A DNA stretch of 64,000 nucleotides, taken from positions 1-64,000 of the forward strand of contig PNKB01000006.1 of the NCBI GenBank assembly GCA_013997645.1, read 5' to 3'. Below, in pieces: positions 1 through 9,787 of this stretch. Origin of the DNA: Cyanobacteria bacterium PR.3.49 (lineage in GTDB: Bacteria > Cyanobacteriota > Vampirovibrionia > Obscuribacterales > Obscuribacteraceae). Numbering within the stretch: position 1 is the first letter of the stretch; every line of letters starts with the position of its first letter. The position numbers and the translations under genes were made by a program. The notes under the pieces were generated by a model that saw nothing but the letters and a program-made list of their open reading frames with translations, did not search any database and was not told the DNA's origin.

Positions 1-2
1 CA

Positions 3-293
3 TCACGGCGAAGAGCGCCCGCGGACGTAATCCCAAATTCTCTGTACCACATTTAACGACCTTTTCTCACTATTCAAGGGGTTCTCAGCTTCTCCTTCAT
101 GACAGGGCGAGCTGGAAGCACCAACGGCTTTCAAGCAGCTGAAGCAACTTGTGCCGCAATTGTCGACTTCGGGCAATTGTCCTGCGCAGCGGGTGCAAAA
201 ACGGCTCGCAAGACCACCGGGTGGGATTTCCACAACCAGGTTGCAATGAGGACAGGCGACCTCTTTTATCAGGCTGACTTTGATTTCAGACAT
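3..293 (-). CDS. small zinc-ribbon protein encoded after feoA
   Basis: Small soluble protein of 96 residues whose function I do not recognise. It carries a CPHC-x15-CTRC pair (C14, C17, C33, C36) that looks like a zinc ribbon, followed by more cysteines (CGTSCFSC, about residues 46-53) and a basic C-terminal tail. The ORF track starts 14 codons earlier, but the ATG at 293 overlaps the feoA stop by 8 bp, the usual picture of translational coupling, so I prefer it. It follows fur and feoA in the same direction, so it probably belongs to the ferrous-iron uptake operon. feoB would be expected next, beyond the left edge. Extra cysteines could bind iron or zinc. A FeoC-like accessory role is possible, but no FeoC winged-helix is visible. 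Confidence 0.65.
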   Translation of the reverse strand: MSEIKVSLIKEVACPHCNLVVEIPPGGLASRFCTRCAGQLPEVDNCGTSCFSCLKAVGASSSPCHEGEAENPLNSEKRSLNVVQRIWDYVRGRSSP

Positions 294-519
294 ATTCGAC
301 TTCGATTGCTTCGGCCAGCGCTCGTCCAATGGCAATTTCCAGGTGATTGCGCACGATGATCACCGGACCACCCTTGATGCTTTTTTCCACTGTCAATTCA
401 GCCCCTTCAGAGATGCCGAAGCGAAGTGCCTGCATGGTTATCTCCTCTCCTACGGTTTTCACAACCATAAGCCTCTGGCCTTGCTTGGCCTCAGAAAGAG
501 TCAATGTTTCCGTCGCCAA
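286..519 (-). CDS. feoA: FeoA ferrous iron transport accessory protein
   Basis: FeoA is a small cytoplasmic SH3-like protein that supports the FeoB ferrous-iron transporter. The 77-residue length and the pattern fit the family: an N-terminal LSEAKQGQRLMV strand, a central M-x-LRFGISEGAEL turn, a PVIIVRN strand and the final IAIGRALAEAIEVE segment. It lies 12 bp downstream of fur on the same strand and overlaps the start of the small zinc-ribbon gene, so the three probably form one transcript controlled by iron. feoB is not in the window. Confidence 0.9.
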   Translation of the reverse strand: MATETLTLSEAKQGQRLMVVKTVGEEITMQALRFGISEGAELTVEKSIKGGPVIIVRNHLEIAIGRALAEAIEVEYV

Positions 520-531
520 ATTGAAATCCGC

Positions 532-1083
532 CTATGCCTTGTCGCCCGAGCCATCCTTAAGACGCCGGCCGGCTCTTAGCCGCTCTCGTTCCGACTGCAT
601 TCTCGAAGGCATTTGCCCCGATTTTTTCTGAGTTTCCTTGCAAGCGGGACAGAGCCCAAAAATCTTGAATTGCGCATCGATAACTTCAAAATTGTGCCGA
701 GCACCAATCTTTTGACCGGCTTCCTCAAGGAAATGATCTTCGAACTCGATGGTCACATTGCAGCCGATGCAGATGATGTGCTGATGCGGAAGCGTGTCTT
801 GCTTAAGCTCGTAATGCTTGTGTCCCTCGGCAAAATCTAGTTCTCTCAAGAGCCCCAGAGACGACAACAGTTTGAGAGTGCGATAAGCAGTAGCCAGGCT
901 CACATTCGAGCCCTTCTCCAGAAGCAACATATGCAATTCTTCGGCGGATAAATGATGTCCGTGAGCCTGCTCGCGAAAGATTTGCAGGATAGTCTCGCGC
1001 TGCGTCGTGATGCGATGACCACGCTTGCGCAGGCTCTCAAAAACCGGATCTGCCGGACCTGATTGTTTGGCTTCTTCGCTCAA
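532..1083 (-). CDS. fur: Fur-family metalloregulator
   Basis: Transcriptional repressor of the Fur family, which binds DNA as a metal-loaded dimer. The 183 residues show the N-terminal winged helix (GHRITTQRETIL, then SLATAYRTLKLL as recognition helix), metal ligands H43/H44 and HQH (100-102), and two CxxC pairs (C105/C108 and C145/C148) that would hold the structural zinc. The C-terminal 35 residues form a basic tail longer than in typical Fur. The start is TTG with a weak Shine-Dalgarno. Its position before feoA makes iron the likely signal, although the Zur, PerR and Fur subtypes cannot be separated by eye. A 7-3-7 palindrome at 1126-1142 upstream is a candidate autoregulatory operator. 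Confidence 0.88.
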   Translation of the reverse strand: MSEEAKQSGPADPVFESLRKRGHRITTQRETILQIFREQAHGHHLSAEELHMLLLEKGSNVSLATAYRTLKLLSSLGLLRELDFAEGHKHYELKQDTLPHQHIICIGCNVTIEFEDHFLEEAGQKIGARHNFEVIDAQFKIFGLCPACKETQKKSGQMPSRMQSERERLRAGRRLKDGSGDKA

Positions 1084-1125
1084 GCTCTAAGACCGCTCAA
1101 AAGACCACTGATTGGACTCAATTGG

Positions 1126-1142
1126 CAAGAATAACATTCTTG
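1126..1142. promoter_or_regulatory. 7-3-7 palindrome upstream of fur (candidate operator)
   Basis: CAAGAAT-AAC-ATTCTTG is a perfect inverted repeat in the 86 bp between the uvrA stop and the fur start. It is A/T rich and has no T-tract on either side, so it is a poor terminator. It lies about 43 bp upstream of the fur start codon. Fur-family boxes are A/T-rich inverted repeats, but the match to the classic Fur box is only general. Confidence 0.4.
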
Positions 1143-1169
1143 AGGGAAGTTAAGAAGTGGGTGTTACGG

Positions 1170-4100
1170 CTATTTTTCAGCCATAGCTCGGTGTGCTTTC
1201 AACATCTGCTGCAAAAACTGCCCGGTATATGAGCCTTTCACTCCTGCAACAACCTCGGGAGTGCCCTCGGCAATTACCGTTCCACCGTACTCCCCTCCTT
1301 CCGGTCCTAAATCAATCAACCAGTCGGCCTGCTTTATGACGTCAAGGTTGTGCTCGATGATAAGTACTGTATTGCCGCCGTCCACCAGCCTGTTCAAGAC
1401 CTGCAATAGTTTGTCAACGTCGGCAAAGGAAAGACCGGTGGTCGGCTCGTCCAGGATATAGAGAGTTCGTCCGGTCGAACGCTTGGAGAGCTGCTCTGCA
1501 AGCTTGACTCGCTGCGCCTCACCGCCCGAAAGAGTTGTGGCCGGCTGGCCGAGTTTGATGTAGTCCAAGCCGACATCCATCATCGTCGTCAGCTTCGAGA
1601 CCGCCTTTGGAATATTGGAAAAGAACTCGAGGGCCTCCTCGACTGTCATTTCCAGAACATCGGCAATCGAGCGCGATTTGAATTTCACCTCGAGTGTTTC
1701 ACGATTGTAGCGAGCGCCTTTGCACACATCGCAACTGACGAATACGGACGGCAAGAAATTCATTTCGATTTCGTTCATCCCTTCTCCGCCGCAGGCTTCG
1801 CAACGTCCGCCTTTGACATTGAAAGAAAAGCGCCCAGGCAGATAGCCTCTGGCTTTCGCTTCATTGGTCATGGAGAAAACTTCGCGAATTACATCGAAGA
1901 GTCCGGTGTAAGTAGCAGGGTTGGAACGCGGAGTACGACCGATAGGGGATTGATCGATGTCGATCACTTTGTCGATCGGATCAAGCCCCTCGATTTTGGT
2001 GATGCCCGGCGGTTTGGCAACAGTGCCGTGCAAGAAGTGACGCATATATTCGAAGAGCAAATCATTGACAAGAGTCGATTTGCCGGAGCCGCTCACACCG
2101 GTTACGACCACGAATTTGCCCAGGGGCACATCCACGTTGATGCCTTTAAGATTGTTCAGACGGGCACCGACGATCTTCATCGAATGTCCGTTGCCATCGC
2201 GGCGTTTGCGCGGCACTTCAATCCGTTTGCGCCCGGACAAATAAGCTCCTGTCTTCGATGTTTCGGCATTGCAAATCTCATCCATGCCGCCTTCTGCCAC
2301 CAAATAACCACCATGCACTCCGGCGCCCGGACCAATGTCGATTATCCAGTCAGCCTGGCGGATCGTGTCTTCATCATGCTCGACCACGAGCAAAGTATTG
2401 CCCAGATCGCGCAGATGTTTGAGAGTGGCAATCAAACGATTGTTGTCTCTTTGATGCAAGCCGACCGACGGCTCATCCAGCACATAAAGAACGCCGGACA
2501 AGCCGGAGCCAATCTGCGTAGCCAGCCGAATGCGCTGAGCTTCGCCTCCGGATAGAGTATTCGCCTGCCTTTCCAGGGTCAGGTAATCGAGTCCGACATC
2601 CGAGAGAAATCTCAAACGCGAACCGATTTCAATCAAGACCTGATGCGCGATGGTGCGATTGCGGTCGGACATTTTTTCGGGCAATTCGCTGAAGAACTGG
2701 ATTGCCTTAGCAACGGACAGGCGGCATACAGTAGCAATCGATAGTCCGCCTACTTTCACCGACAAACTTTCCTTGCGCAAACGTGCACCATCACATCTGG
2801 TGCAGGGCAATTGCGTCATGTAATTCTCAATCTCCTGGCGAACCCTGTCGGATTGAGATTCTTCATGGCGGCGCTTGAGATTGTTGATGATGCCTTCAAA
2901 AGGCTTTTTGTACTCCCACATCTCGCGCGCATCATACGACTCGTGTTTCAGTTTGATCTTCTCTTCGCCCGTGCCGTAGAGAATTACCTCCTGGTGGGCT
3001 TTTGACAGTTCAGAAAATGGCACGGTCATGGAGAATTTGAAATGCTTCGCGACCGATTCCAAAATCTGCTCGTAATACGGATTGCTGGTCTTCGCCCAGG
3101 GATAGACGGCGCCTTCTTTCAATGACTTTTTGGGATCCGGAACCACCAGTCTGGGATTGACCTCAAAAGTCGAGCCCAGTCCGTGGCAGTCCGGGCACGC
3201 ACCGTAAGGGCTGTTGAATGAAAAAATGCGCGGCGAAATTTCCTGAAAGCTCACATTGCAATTGGCGCATGCCAGTTTTTCAGAAAAAAGCAATTGCTTC
3301 TCGCCCATATCCACAAGCGCTATCGACTTGCCCCATTTAAGAGCAAGAGACAGTGAATCAGCCAATCTCGATTGAATTGCGGCTTTGACGACCAGACGGT
3401 CGATCACCAATTCGATCGAATGTTTTTTGTTCTTGTCCAGTTTGATCTCGTCTTCCAATTGAAGAGTTTCGCCATCGATGCGAATGCGCACAAAACCTTC
3501 TTTGCGAAGATCCTCGAAAAGCGACTGATACTCTCCCTTTCTGCCGCTCACCAGAGGAGCCAAGATCTGAATTTTCGTGCCTTCGGGCAGAGCCAGGACC
3601 TGGTCGACGATTTGATCTATTGTTTGCGGATTGATCAAACTGTCGCATTCAGGACAATGAGGTATGCCGGTGCGGGCATACAAAAGACGCATATAATCGT
3701 AAATCTCAGTGACAGTGCCGACTGTAGAGCGCGGGTTATGGCTGGTCGATTTTTGATCGATGGAAATAGCCGGCGACAACCCTTCAATTGCATCTACGTC
3801 CGGCTTGTCCAGCTGACCGAGAAATTGACGCGCATAGGCCGACAAAGATTCGACATAGCGCCTCTGTCCTTCGGCAAAAATAGTGTCGAAAGCCAGGGAC
3901 GATTTGCCGGAGCCGCTTACTCCCGTCACCACAACGAGCTTGTTCTTCGGTATGTCAATCCCGATATTCTTGAGATTGTGCTGCCTGGCACCGCGAACCG
4001 TAATCTTGTCGCTCATATCGACTTTTCGTATTGCACCGAATCTGTTCTTTTGGTTTCTGTCTTCAGTGAATGTAACGTCTTCGCTGTATACACTGCAAGT

Positions 4101-4295
4101 AAGGTTTTTAACTTTCACCCCGGCAGTTTTGTCGCCCTTGCCGCCTTTGCCCAATTTGTCGGCGCCGGTGCCGTTTTCGCCTTTAGTATCCTTCTTGTTA
4201 GCCGGTATCGTCTTGCTTACGGTCTTGCCGGCTTTTGTTCTTGGCTTTTCCTTGAGCGCTGTGGCTCCTTTCGACTTCTTACCGTTTGTTGCCAT
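1170..4295 (-). CDS. uvrA: UvrA excinuclease ABC subunit A
   Basis: DNA damage sensor of nucleotide excision repair; a dimeric ABC ATPase that loads UvrB. Both ATPase halves are complete: Walker [10 protein letters not shown] near residue 125 and GVSGSGKST in the second half, two LSGGEAQR signatures, and DEPSVGLH and DEPTTGLS Walker B/D-loops. Zinc-finger CxxC pairs are present (CPEC, CANC/CPDC, CEAC/CDVC). At 1041 residues it is longer than usual because of a Lys/Gly/Thr-rich N-terminal extension of 93 residues ahead of [12 protein letters not shown], where canonical UvrA begins. The second D-loop reads TTGLSFAD where most UvrAs have TTGLHF. The ATG at 4295 keeps the extension; a start at 4016 would give a standard protein. 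Confidence 0.96.
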   Translation of the reverse strand: MATNGKKSKGATALKEKPRTKAGKTVSKTIPANKKDTKGENGTGADKLGKGGKGDKTAGVKVKNLTCSVYSEDVTFTEDRNQKNRFGAIRKVDMSDKITVRGARQHNLKNIGIDIPKNKLVVVTGVSGSGKSSLAFDTIFAEGQRRYVESLSAYARQFLGQLDKPDVDAIEGLSPAISIDQKSTSHNPRSTVGTVTEIYDYMRLLYARTGIPHCPECDSLINPQTIDQIVDQVLALPEGTKIQILAPLVSGRKGEYQSLFEDLRKEGFVRIRIDGETLQLEDEIKLDKNKKHSIELVIDRLVVKAAIQSRLADSLSLALKWGKSIALVDMGEKQLLFSEKLACANCNVSFQEISPRIFSFNSPYGACPDCHGLGSTFEVNPRLVVPDPKKSLKEGAVYPWAKTSNPYYEQILESVAKHFKFSMTVPFSELSKAHQEVILYGTGEEKIKLKHESYDAREMWEYKKPFEGIINNLKRRHEESQSDRVRQEIENYMTQLPCTRCDGARLRKESLSVKVGGLSIATVCRLSVAKAIQFFSELPEKMSDRNRTIAHQVLIEIGSRLRFLSDVGLDYLTLERQANTLSGGEAQRIRLATQIGSGLSGVLYVLDEPSVGLHQRDNNRLIATLKHLRDLGNTLLVVEHDEDTIRQADWIIDIGPGAGVHGGYLVAEGGMDEICNAETSKTGAYLSGRKRIEVPRKRRDGNGHSMKIVGARLNNLKGINVDVPLGKFVVVTGVSGSGKSTLVNDLLFEYMRHFLHGTVAKPPGITKIEGLDPIDKVIDIDQSPIGRTPRSNPATYTGLFDVIREVFSMTNEAKARGYLPGRFSFNVKGGRCEACGGEGMNEIEMNFLPSVFVSCDVCKGARYNRETLEVKFKSRSIADVLEMTVEEALEFFSNIPKAVSKLTTMMDVGLDYIKLGQPATTLSGGEAQRVKLAEQLSKRSTGRTLYILDEPTTGLSFADVDKLLQVLNRLVDGGNTVLIIEHNLDVIKQADWLIDLGPEGGEYGGTVIAEGTPEVVAGVKGSYTGQFLQQMLKAHRAMAEK

Positions 4296-4429
4296 GATTC
4301 CTCGGAAATTTATTAGCGCGCGTCCAGGTCCGGCGCACGTCTACGATTTAGATAAGAATGATAGCCGGAATTTTCAGCGCTCGCCACGGAAAGACAGGGT
4401 GCGCGTTACAAGGCATTTCGGCACAGCTG

Positions 4430-6043
4430 CTAGCGCTTCGAGCCGTCGGCGCCTTTTTCGCCGGTTTGTTTCAAATCACCCTTGATGTCGGTTTTGAGGT
4501 CGGATTCGTCGACTTTGACCACAGGCAGATTGCCGTTGCCTCCATTTACAGTCGAGTAATACCGCAGTGCCATTGTGACAACACCGAATGAAAGTCCCAG
4601 AAACAGTGCGATCAAAAGCGACTTGACGACCAATCCGGTAAAGGTCGGCTTCTCTTCATAACGAATGCGTGAATAGCGAGAGCCGCTCACGCGCGGGTCG
4701 CCGGTGCCTGTACCGTAGGCGCGGGCGCGTGTGTGTGAAGTGCGCATCGAATCACGCGTGTATTCTCTGCTTATCTCTACCGATTCTTTGCGCCTGGAGG
4801 CCGGCATATCGTCTTGAGAGCGGCGCGCAGCGCGCATATCGGCCGGATCGAAACTTTGCCATTCGCCTGAAATCTGTGCAGCCGGCGGCGGCTGATTAGT
4901 AGCGGCGGGGTGGCCGGCCGACGGTGCATTTTGCGCGTAGGGCTGATTGGCCTGATAATCCTGCATCGTCACTTCAGCAAAGTCTTTCGCTTTCGGCATG
5001 GCACGAGGCTTGACAGGCAGTTCGCCAGTGGGCTGTTTGGGCGGCGCGGGTTGTGGCTTTTTCCTTTGCACTTCGACTGACTTGTGCAAATCGTCGAGCA
5101 TCTCTTCGACTCGCTGATAGCGCTTGTTCGGCTCTTTTTCAAGAGCGCGCATAATCACTCGCTCGAGCTTCTCGGGAATCTTCACATGGGGATTCATCTG
5201 CGAGGGTGGCTTGGGCGGCTCACCAATTTGCTTGGACATCGTCTCCACATAATTCTTTCCGAAGAAAGGCACTTCGCCCGTGAGCGCTTCGTACATGACG
5301 ATGCCCAAAGAGTAGATGTCAGCTCTCTGGTCTAATTGACCGCCCATACACTGTTCGGGGCTCATATAGATAGGGCTGCCCCAGACCTCGCCCATGCGCG
5401 TGAGCTTCTGTGCTTCTTCTTCGAATTTGGCAATACCGAAATCTACCACCTTCACGAAGTCGCTCTGCTGCCTGGTTTTTAGCAACATGATATTGCCCGG
5501 CTTGAGGTCTCTGTGCACGAGTCCTGTTTTATGCGCGTGGGCAACAGCCGCCAATACCTGCATGAATATTGTCTGCACGCGCTCGTAGCTGATCAGCTTT
5601 TCTCTTTTGAGAACGTCATTGAGGCTGTCGCCGGTCAGAAAGTCCATGATGAAAAACGGCTGTTTCTTCATGGTTTTGCCATAGTCGTGAATGCGGACAA
5701 TGTTTGGATGATTGAGATAAGTTAGTGTTTCCGCTTCGCGCTGAAAGCGTTTTACGGTCAGCTCGTCGCTGGCCGCCTGCATGCGCAAAGTCTTGACCGC
5801 GTATATTTTGTGACTCTCAAGATGCTTGGCGGCATAGACGACACTCATTCCGCCTGTGCCCAGGGTGCGCAATACATAATATTTGCCGATGCCGGTAAGC
5901 CATTGCCCGACCAGCATATCGCGAAAGTTGGAGGGAATCTTGATCTGGAAGAAACCAGGCCTTATCGGTGCGCGAACACCGGGTTTCACCCCTAGACCTC
6001 TGACATATCTGCGCGTTCTGCCTGGCATCATATGTGGTGGCAC
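4430..6043 (-). CDS. membrane-anchored PknB-like Ser/Thr protein kinase
   Basis: Eukaryote-type Ser/Thr kinase. The kinase domain (about residues 53-320) has the glycine loop [10 protein letters not shown], lysine AVKTL (K84), catalytic [11 protein letters not shown] (VVDFGIAKF) and a SPIYMSPEQ activation segment, so it should be active. A Pro-rich, low-complexity linker follows (about 320-465). One membrane helix ([19 protein letters not shown]) then leads to a short polar tail, which places the kinase in the cytoplasm and a small sensor end outside. No PASTA or other known sensor domain is seen. The start codon is GTG; ATGs four and five codons in are alternatives. It lies 19 bp downstream of the DUF445 gene. 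The palindrome CTGTTT-TC-AAACAG (6047-6060) sits in that gap. Confidence 0.92.
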   Translation of the reverse strand: MPPHMMPGRTRRYVRGLGVKPGVRAPIRPGFFQIKIPSNFRDMLVGQWLTGIGKYYVLRTLGTGGMSVVYAAKHLESHKIYAVKTLRMQAASDELTVKRFQREAETLTYLNHPNIVRIHDYGKTMKKQPFFIMDFLTGDSLNDVLKREKLISYERVQTIFMQVLAAVAHAHKTGLVHRDLKPGNIMLLKTRQQSDFVKVVDFGIAKFEEEAQKLTRMGEVWGSPIYMSPEQCMGGQLDQRADIYSLGIVMYEALTGEVPFFGKNYVETMSKQIGEPPKPPSQMNPHVKIPEKLERVIMRALEKEPNKRYQRVEEMLDDLHKSVEVQRKKPQPAPPKQPTGELPVKPRAMPKAKDFAEVTMQDYQANQPYAQNAPSAGHPAATNQPPPAAQISGEWQSFDPADMRAARRSQDDMPASRRKESVEISREYTRDSMRTSHTRARAYGTGTGDPRVSGSRYSRIRYEEKPTFTGLVVKSLLIALFLGLSFGVVTMALRYYSTVNGGNGNLPVVKVDESDLKTDIKGDLKQTGEKGADGSKR

Positions 6044-6062
6044 CGACTGTTTTCAAACAGCA

Positions 6063-7358
6063 TCAAGGGGCAATAGCGTTGATCAAAATCTGCACAAATC
6101 CAAGTAAGACACCGATGGCTCCGCCGAAGTATTCGAGAGCGACCAGCTCTTTGGCGCAAATTCGTTTTACTAGAGTTTCCATCTGTTCGGATGTAAATCG
6201 CTCGATTTTATCGGCTATCAAATGTTTCATTCCCAGCTTTGGAATTAAATTCCCAAGCAAGACTCTCAGTTCGCGCTGCAAATATGAATAAGCAAATTTG
6301 GAGACGCTCTTCTTTGCCCGCTCCAGCCACTTATCGGGTATCGACTCGGGATTGAATCTGATGATCGCCGAGCGCACGGTGCTCATGGCTGCGCCCTCAC
6401 CTACCTTGACAGCCTCCATGATCGAATCGCGATTGTGCAGCAAGAAATTTTCCACAAAACTGACCACGTTTGCCTTGAGCCGAGCGATGTTCTGCAGCGG
6501 CATCGAGCGCAAATCGAAATTGGCTATCTGAATGGCCATCTGATCGCGAATGCCGAAGCGCTTGATCAAATCACCGATGACGCGGGTGCTCTCTTCCGGC
6601 TCCTTTTCCATGAAATTGCGCCATTCATAGCAAACGCGCTTGACGCTTATGATGCGCGCCAAAAGTTTGTAAGGTCCGCCAGCATGAGCCTGAATAGATT
6701 CATCCAGAGCATTGATATTCTGCGGCGATAGCAAAGTAATTAAGTGCGAGCGCACTTTTTCCGGTGTGATAAACGCTTCCATAATGCGCGATGAAATCTC
6801 TGTGGCCTGCTCCAGAGAGATGCGCATGGGCAAGATCATGTGGTCGAAAATCTTTTCGACAATAGTCTGGACATTTCTGTCTCGTCCTTTCTCCAGCCCT
6901 TCTATTGAAGAATCGACAAGATGCTGCAAAACAGCAGGGCTGAGCTCGGAAATTTCGGAAGCCAGCCTGTGCAATTTCGAAGTTTCGCGGAATTCTCTCA
7001 AAATCGAGTCGATGACGGCATCGGCAGCCAAAATGAGATTCTCTTCGGTGACCAGTGTTTCTACTCTTTGAGAAATATCAATCGGTGTGAGCAATGTATC
7101 GGTGACTGTACCTGCTACCGACTCGGCCAGTTTGTTTTTGCGCTTGGGAAATATGCCCGGAGTGAGCGGCATGGCAATTCTGGTGCCCGGCCAGTACCAG
7201 GTTTCGTAGGGATGGAAAAGTGCAGCCACAGCCATTCGTGTCGCAATCCAGCCATGCAGCCCGTAAAGCACGGGCGGCGCCAAGACTTTCCAGGCAAAAG
7301 CGGAAGGCGTGGCGGTAAGCCGCTCTAGATATGGTTGAAACGCGTGGAGCCAGTCCAT
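6063..7358 (-). CDS. DUF445 family membrane protein
   Basis: Conserved membrane protein of the DUF445 (YheB-like) family, function unknown. Visible family features are the N-terminal hydrophobic segment with WIATRMAVAALFHP, the PGIFPKRKNKLAESV motif, a long amphipathic helical middle, and a C-terminal hydrophobic hairpin (EYFGGAIGVLLGFVQILI). The length of 431 residues is normal for the family. It is probably cotranscribed with the downstream kinase, which starts 19 bp after it. A substrate relationship between the two is possible but is not shown by the sequence. Confidence 0.85.
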   Translation of the reverse strand: MDWLHAFQPYLERLTATPSAFAWKVLAPPVLYGLHGWIATRMAVAALFHPYETWYWPGTRIAMPLTPGIFPKRKNKLAESVAGTVTDTLLTPIDISQRVETLVTEENLILAADAVIDSILREFRETSKLHRLASEISELSPAVLQHLVDSSIEGLEKGRDRNVQTIVEKIFDHMILPMRISLEQATEISSRIMEAFITPEKVRSHLITLLSPQNINALDESIQAHAGGPYKLLARIISVKRVCYEWRNFMEKEPEESTRVIGDLIKRFGIRDQMAIQIANFDLRSMPLQNIARLKANVVSFVENFLLHNRDSIMEAVKVGEGAAMSTVRSAIIRFNPESIPDKWLERAKKSVSKFAYSYLQRELRVLLGNLIPKLGMKHLIADKIERFTSEQMETLVKRICAKELVALEYFGGAIGVLLGFVQILINAIAP

Positions 7359-7565
7359 AGAAATTCAGTTGGATGCCGGTTGGGATTCCATTGCGGACTC
7401 GAGATCAGGCTGCAAAGCGCCTTAATTCTGAGTACAAAAGCAAGTTTACTAGCATCGACAAGGTTATAGCGATTTATACCTGGCAAATCCGAATCTGGGT
7501 GGCTATTACACGAGCCGCAGGCGATTCCTTGCGCGCAAAACAGCTTTTGCCGCCGGGCGCGCACA

Positions 7566-7571
7566 TATAAT
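7566..7571 (+). promoter_or_regulatory. candidate -10 element for the TPR gene at 7644
   Basis: A perfect TATAAT lies 72 bp before the TTG start of the TPR gene, within the divergent gap 7359-7643. The -35 side is weak (CTTTTG at 16 bp spacing), so this is a partial match only. Nothing else convincing was seen in the gap. Confidence 0.4.
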
Positions 7572-7643
7572 GAGCACTTCACAAGACTTAAGCTGTCCGT
7601 ATCTTGCGAATCTTGCCGTTTCCAGACAGAGAAAAAAGAAACT

Positions 7644-8639
7644 TTGCATATACGAATAAAATCTTTTCGAGCCCTAAAAACCAAACATCTTATATACACT
7701 TTTGGTTCTCTCGGCATACTATCGGCGTTGTTAGGTTTCGGCAGCCAACCGGTCGGCGCCCTGCCATCTCTTGCCAAAACACAGCTTTTCGGCGGTAAAT
7801 CCAAACCCGTCGATACCGACAAATTGCTGGAAAAAGGCCGGCAGCTGTTCAATGCCGGACAGTTCAATCCGGCATCCGAGGAGTTTCGGCAGGTTGTGGA
7901 AAAAAATCCGCAATCCGGTATCAGCCATTTCGAATATGCACGTTCACTGGCAAGGCTGGGCAATGAAGACAAGGCAGTGACAGAGTTTCTCGAGGCTCTA
8001 AACAACGATGCCACTCTATTAGACGCTAGAAAGGAGATGGCCGTTATCTTCATGAAGCGCGGCAGCTACGACGAAGCAGGCGGTCAGTTGAAACAGGTTG
8101 TCGATGCTCATCCGGAAGACCTCGTGTCACGAGGCAATTTGGGTATTTGCATGCAAAACGTGGGCTTGCTAGATCAGGCTATTGAGCAGTTTCGTATCGT
8201 CAATTCCAAAAATCCGACCTCGGTAGAAGCGCTTTATAACTTGGGTATAGCTTTGCGACAAAAGGGCTTGCTTGACGAGGCCAAAGAGAAATTTGCACAA
8301 ATCTTGCTGCTCAAACCTAGACCTGATGAGACAAAACTCTCTTTTACATATCTCGAACTTGGCCGCTGCCTGCTGCAAAAAAACGACACAAACAACGCAA
8401 ACAATATAAAATCGGCAGTCGGACTCGAGAAACTAGCGATAAAGTACTTACCTTCAAACCACTGGGCATACTTGGCGCTTGGCGAGGCACTGGAGAAAGA
8501 AGGAAAAGAGACGGAAGCACTGGAAGCCTTCCGGCAAGCGATCCAAATCAACCCCAAGGCTCCGGAATCCAGAGCCGCACTGACAAGGCTCCTGAATGGG
8601 AAGGCAGCCGCAAAAAAACAAAAGCTGACTGTGAGGTAG
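7644..8639 (+). CDS. exported TPR-repeat protein
   Basis: Tetratricopeptide-repeat scaffold of 331 residues with no enzymatic motif. A hydrophobic segment near residues 15-40 (IYTFGSLGILSALLGFG) looks like a signal peptide or anchor, so it likely acts in the periplasm. About seven TPR units follow, with the usual alternation (LFNAGQFNPASEEFRQVVEKNP, ALYNLGIALRQKGLLDEA, AYLALGEALEKEGKETEALEAF). The start is TTG after a purine-rich stretch, with no better in-frame start nearby. A second TPR gene follows 9 bp later, so the two form an operon. The protein partner is unknown. Confidence 0.85.
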   Translation: MHIRIKSFRALKTKHLIYTFGSLGILSALLGFGSQPVGALPSLAKTQLFGGKSKPVDTDKLLEKGRQLFNAGQFNPASEEFRQVVEKNPQSGISHFEYARSLARLGNEDKAVTEFLEALNNDATLLDARKEMAVIFMKRGSYDEAGGQLKQVVDAHPEDLVSRGNLGICMQNVGLLDQAIEQFRIVNSKNPTSVEALYNLGIALRQKGLLDEAKEKFAQILLLKPRPDETKLSFTYLELGRCLLQKNDTNNANNIKSAVGLEKLAIKYLPSNHWAYLALGEALEKEGKETEALEAFRQAIQINPKAPESRAALTRLLNGKAAAKKQKLTVR

Positions 8640-8648
8640 TAGAACCAA

Positions 8649-9473
8649 ATGAGATACCGTCAATTGCTGACCATGCTGGCACTTTGCGCCTTTGCGAATC
8701 AAGGCGCCATTCCACAATCGGCTCAGGCTGCCAATCAGGATGATGAAGACATCAAGAATGCCGTATTTCGCTACGAAGCGGCAATCGAGCAGAATCCCAA
8801 GAATCAAAAGAACCGCATCAAGCTTGGCAAAGCATATTTACTGCAAGGTGAATTGAAGAAAGCTGAAGAACAATTCAAAGAAGCAATCAAGCTTTCGCCC
8901 AACGAATCGGAAGCCCACTTCGGCTTGGCCCGCGTATTGATGCGCGAAGGCAATATGCAGGAAGCGACAGAATCCATGAGAGACGCTGCCAAACACGATC
9001 CCAACAACCCTGATGTGCATCACAGACTGGGACAACTCCTGCTGCGCACGGACAAGGCTGATGAAGCAATTGCTTCTTTCAAGCAGGCAATCAAGCTGAA
9101 TGCCGATCATGCAGCCGCTCACAGAGATCTTGGTGCAGCCTTGGGAACGCGCGGCGACATTGACGCCCAGATAGAAGAAGAGAAAAAGGCTGTTTCACTG
9201 GCTCCAGATGATGCAGATGCCAATTTTTACCTGGGCAGTGCTTATGCGATGTCAGGCAATGCCAAGGATGCAACGAAGTATTTGCAACGATGTGTTGAGC
9301 TGGACAAAAAAAATTCAGAAGCGCACAGAATGCTGGCTGGTGTTCTCGCCTCCGACCATCGTTTCGCCGAAGCAGTGAAGTCTGCGCAAACCGCTCTGGA
9401 CCTGGCGCCCGACAACAAGGCTTGCAAGGACACATTGCAAAAGATAAAGACTGCAGAAGCTAAATCTAAGTAG
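8649..9473 (+). CDS. exported TPR-repeat protein
   Basis: Second TPR protein of the pair, 274 residues. The N-terminus MRYRQLLTMLALCAFANQG-(A) is a signal peptide with a likely cleavage near AQA (about residue 28). Six TPR units follow (KLGKAYLLQGELKKAEEQF, HFGLARVLMREGNMQEA, DLGAALGTRGDIDAQ and others), covering nearly the whole mature protein. GAGG lies about 12 bases before the ATG. It should be cotranscribed with the TPR gene just upstream. TPR arrays bind peptides or other proteins; no partner can be named. Confidence 0.85.
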   Translation: MRYRQLLTMLALCAFANQGAIPQSAQAANQDDEDIKNAVFRYEAAIEQNPKNQKNRIKLGKAYLLQGELKKAEEQFKEAIKLSPNESEAHFGLARVLMREGNMQEATESMRDAAKHDPNNPDVHHRLGQLLLRTDKADEAIASFKQAIKLNADHAAAHRDLGAALGTRGDIDAQIEEEKKAVSLAPDDADANFYLGSAYAMSGNAKDATKYLQRCVELDKKNSEAHRMLAGVLASDHRFAEAVKSAQTALDLAPDNKACKDTLQKIKTAEAKSK

Positions 9474-9787
9474 AACTTCTCTCTTTTATAAACATATAAG
9501 AACCGCCAAAATGCGAGTTTTGGGGGAGTAAAGCGCACCCACAGTCAAGGTACTGGCAACCGTTTTACTGACTACAGGCTGCGGCTATTGCCTTGGATAA
9601 GGTTAACTACATAAGCGCTGCACATTATTGCAAATAGCCAGAATACACCTTACGATAGCCTAGTCGAAAGCCTATCGACTGGGCCTCTGGAGCGCAGTTC
9701 CCTCGCGAACCGCACAACCTGTCCTGCTTCTAGTCCAGATTCTACTAAGGTATTTCAACTGTATATATTCCATGAGGGCTACGCGTC
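9474..9787. other. ftsZ upstream region with alternative hairpins
   Basis: Non-coding stretch of 314 bp. It holds a small hairpin just after the TPR operon (CCAAAA-TGCGAG-TTTTGG, 9506-9523) with no T-tract. Near 9653-9680 there are two overlapping, mutually exclusive inverted repeats: CGATAG/CTATCG and AGTCG/CGACT. A GTTC/GAAC pair follows near 9700. I see no convincing -35/-10 pair. The region probably carries the ftsZ promoter and a structured leader. Confidence 0.4.

Noticed and set aside
1950-2555. 201-aa plus-strand ORF opposite uvrA
   Set aside because: Shadow of the conserved UvrA frame on the other strand.
3372-4316. 314-aa plus-strand ORF opposite uvrA
   Set aside because: It is fully antisense to the conserved first half of uvrA; its protein has no recognisable pattern, so it is a shadow.
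7325-8053. 242-aa minus-strand ORF spanning the divergent gap and the TPR start
   Set aside because: Overlaps the DUF445 start and the well-supported TPR gene; composition is random-like.
9506-9523. Terminator of the first TPR operon (CCAAAA-TGCGAG-TTTTGG)
   Set aside because: The stem has only two G-C pairs and is followed by GGGAG instead of a T-tract, so I do not call it a terminator.
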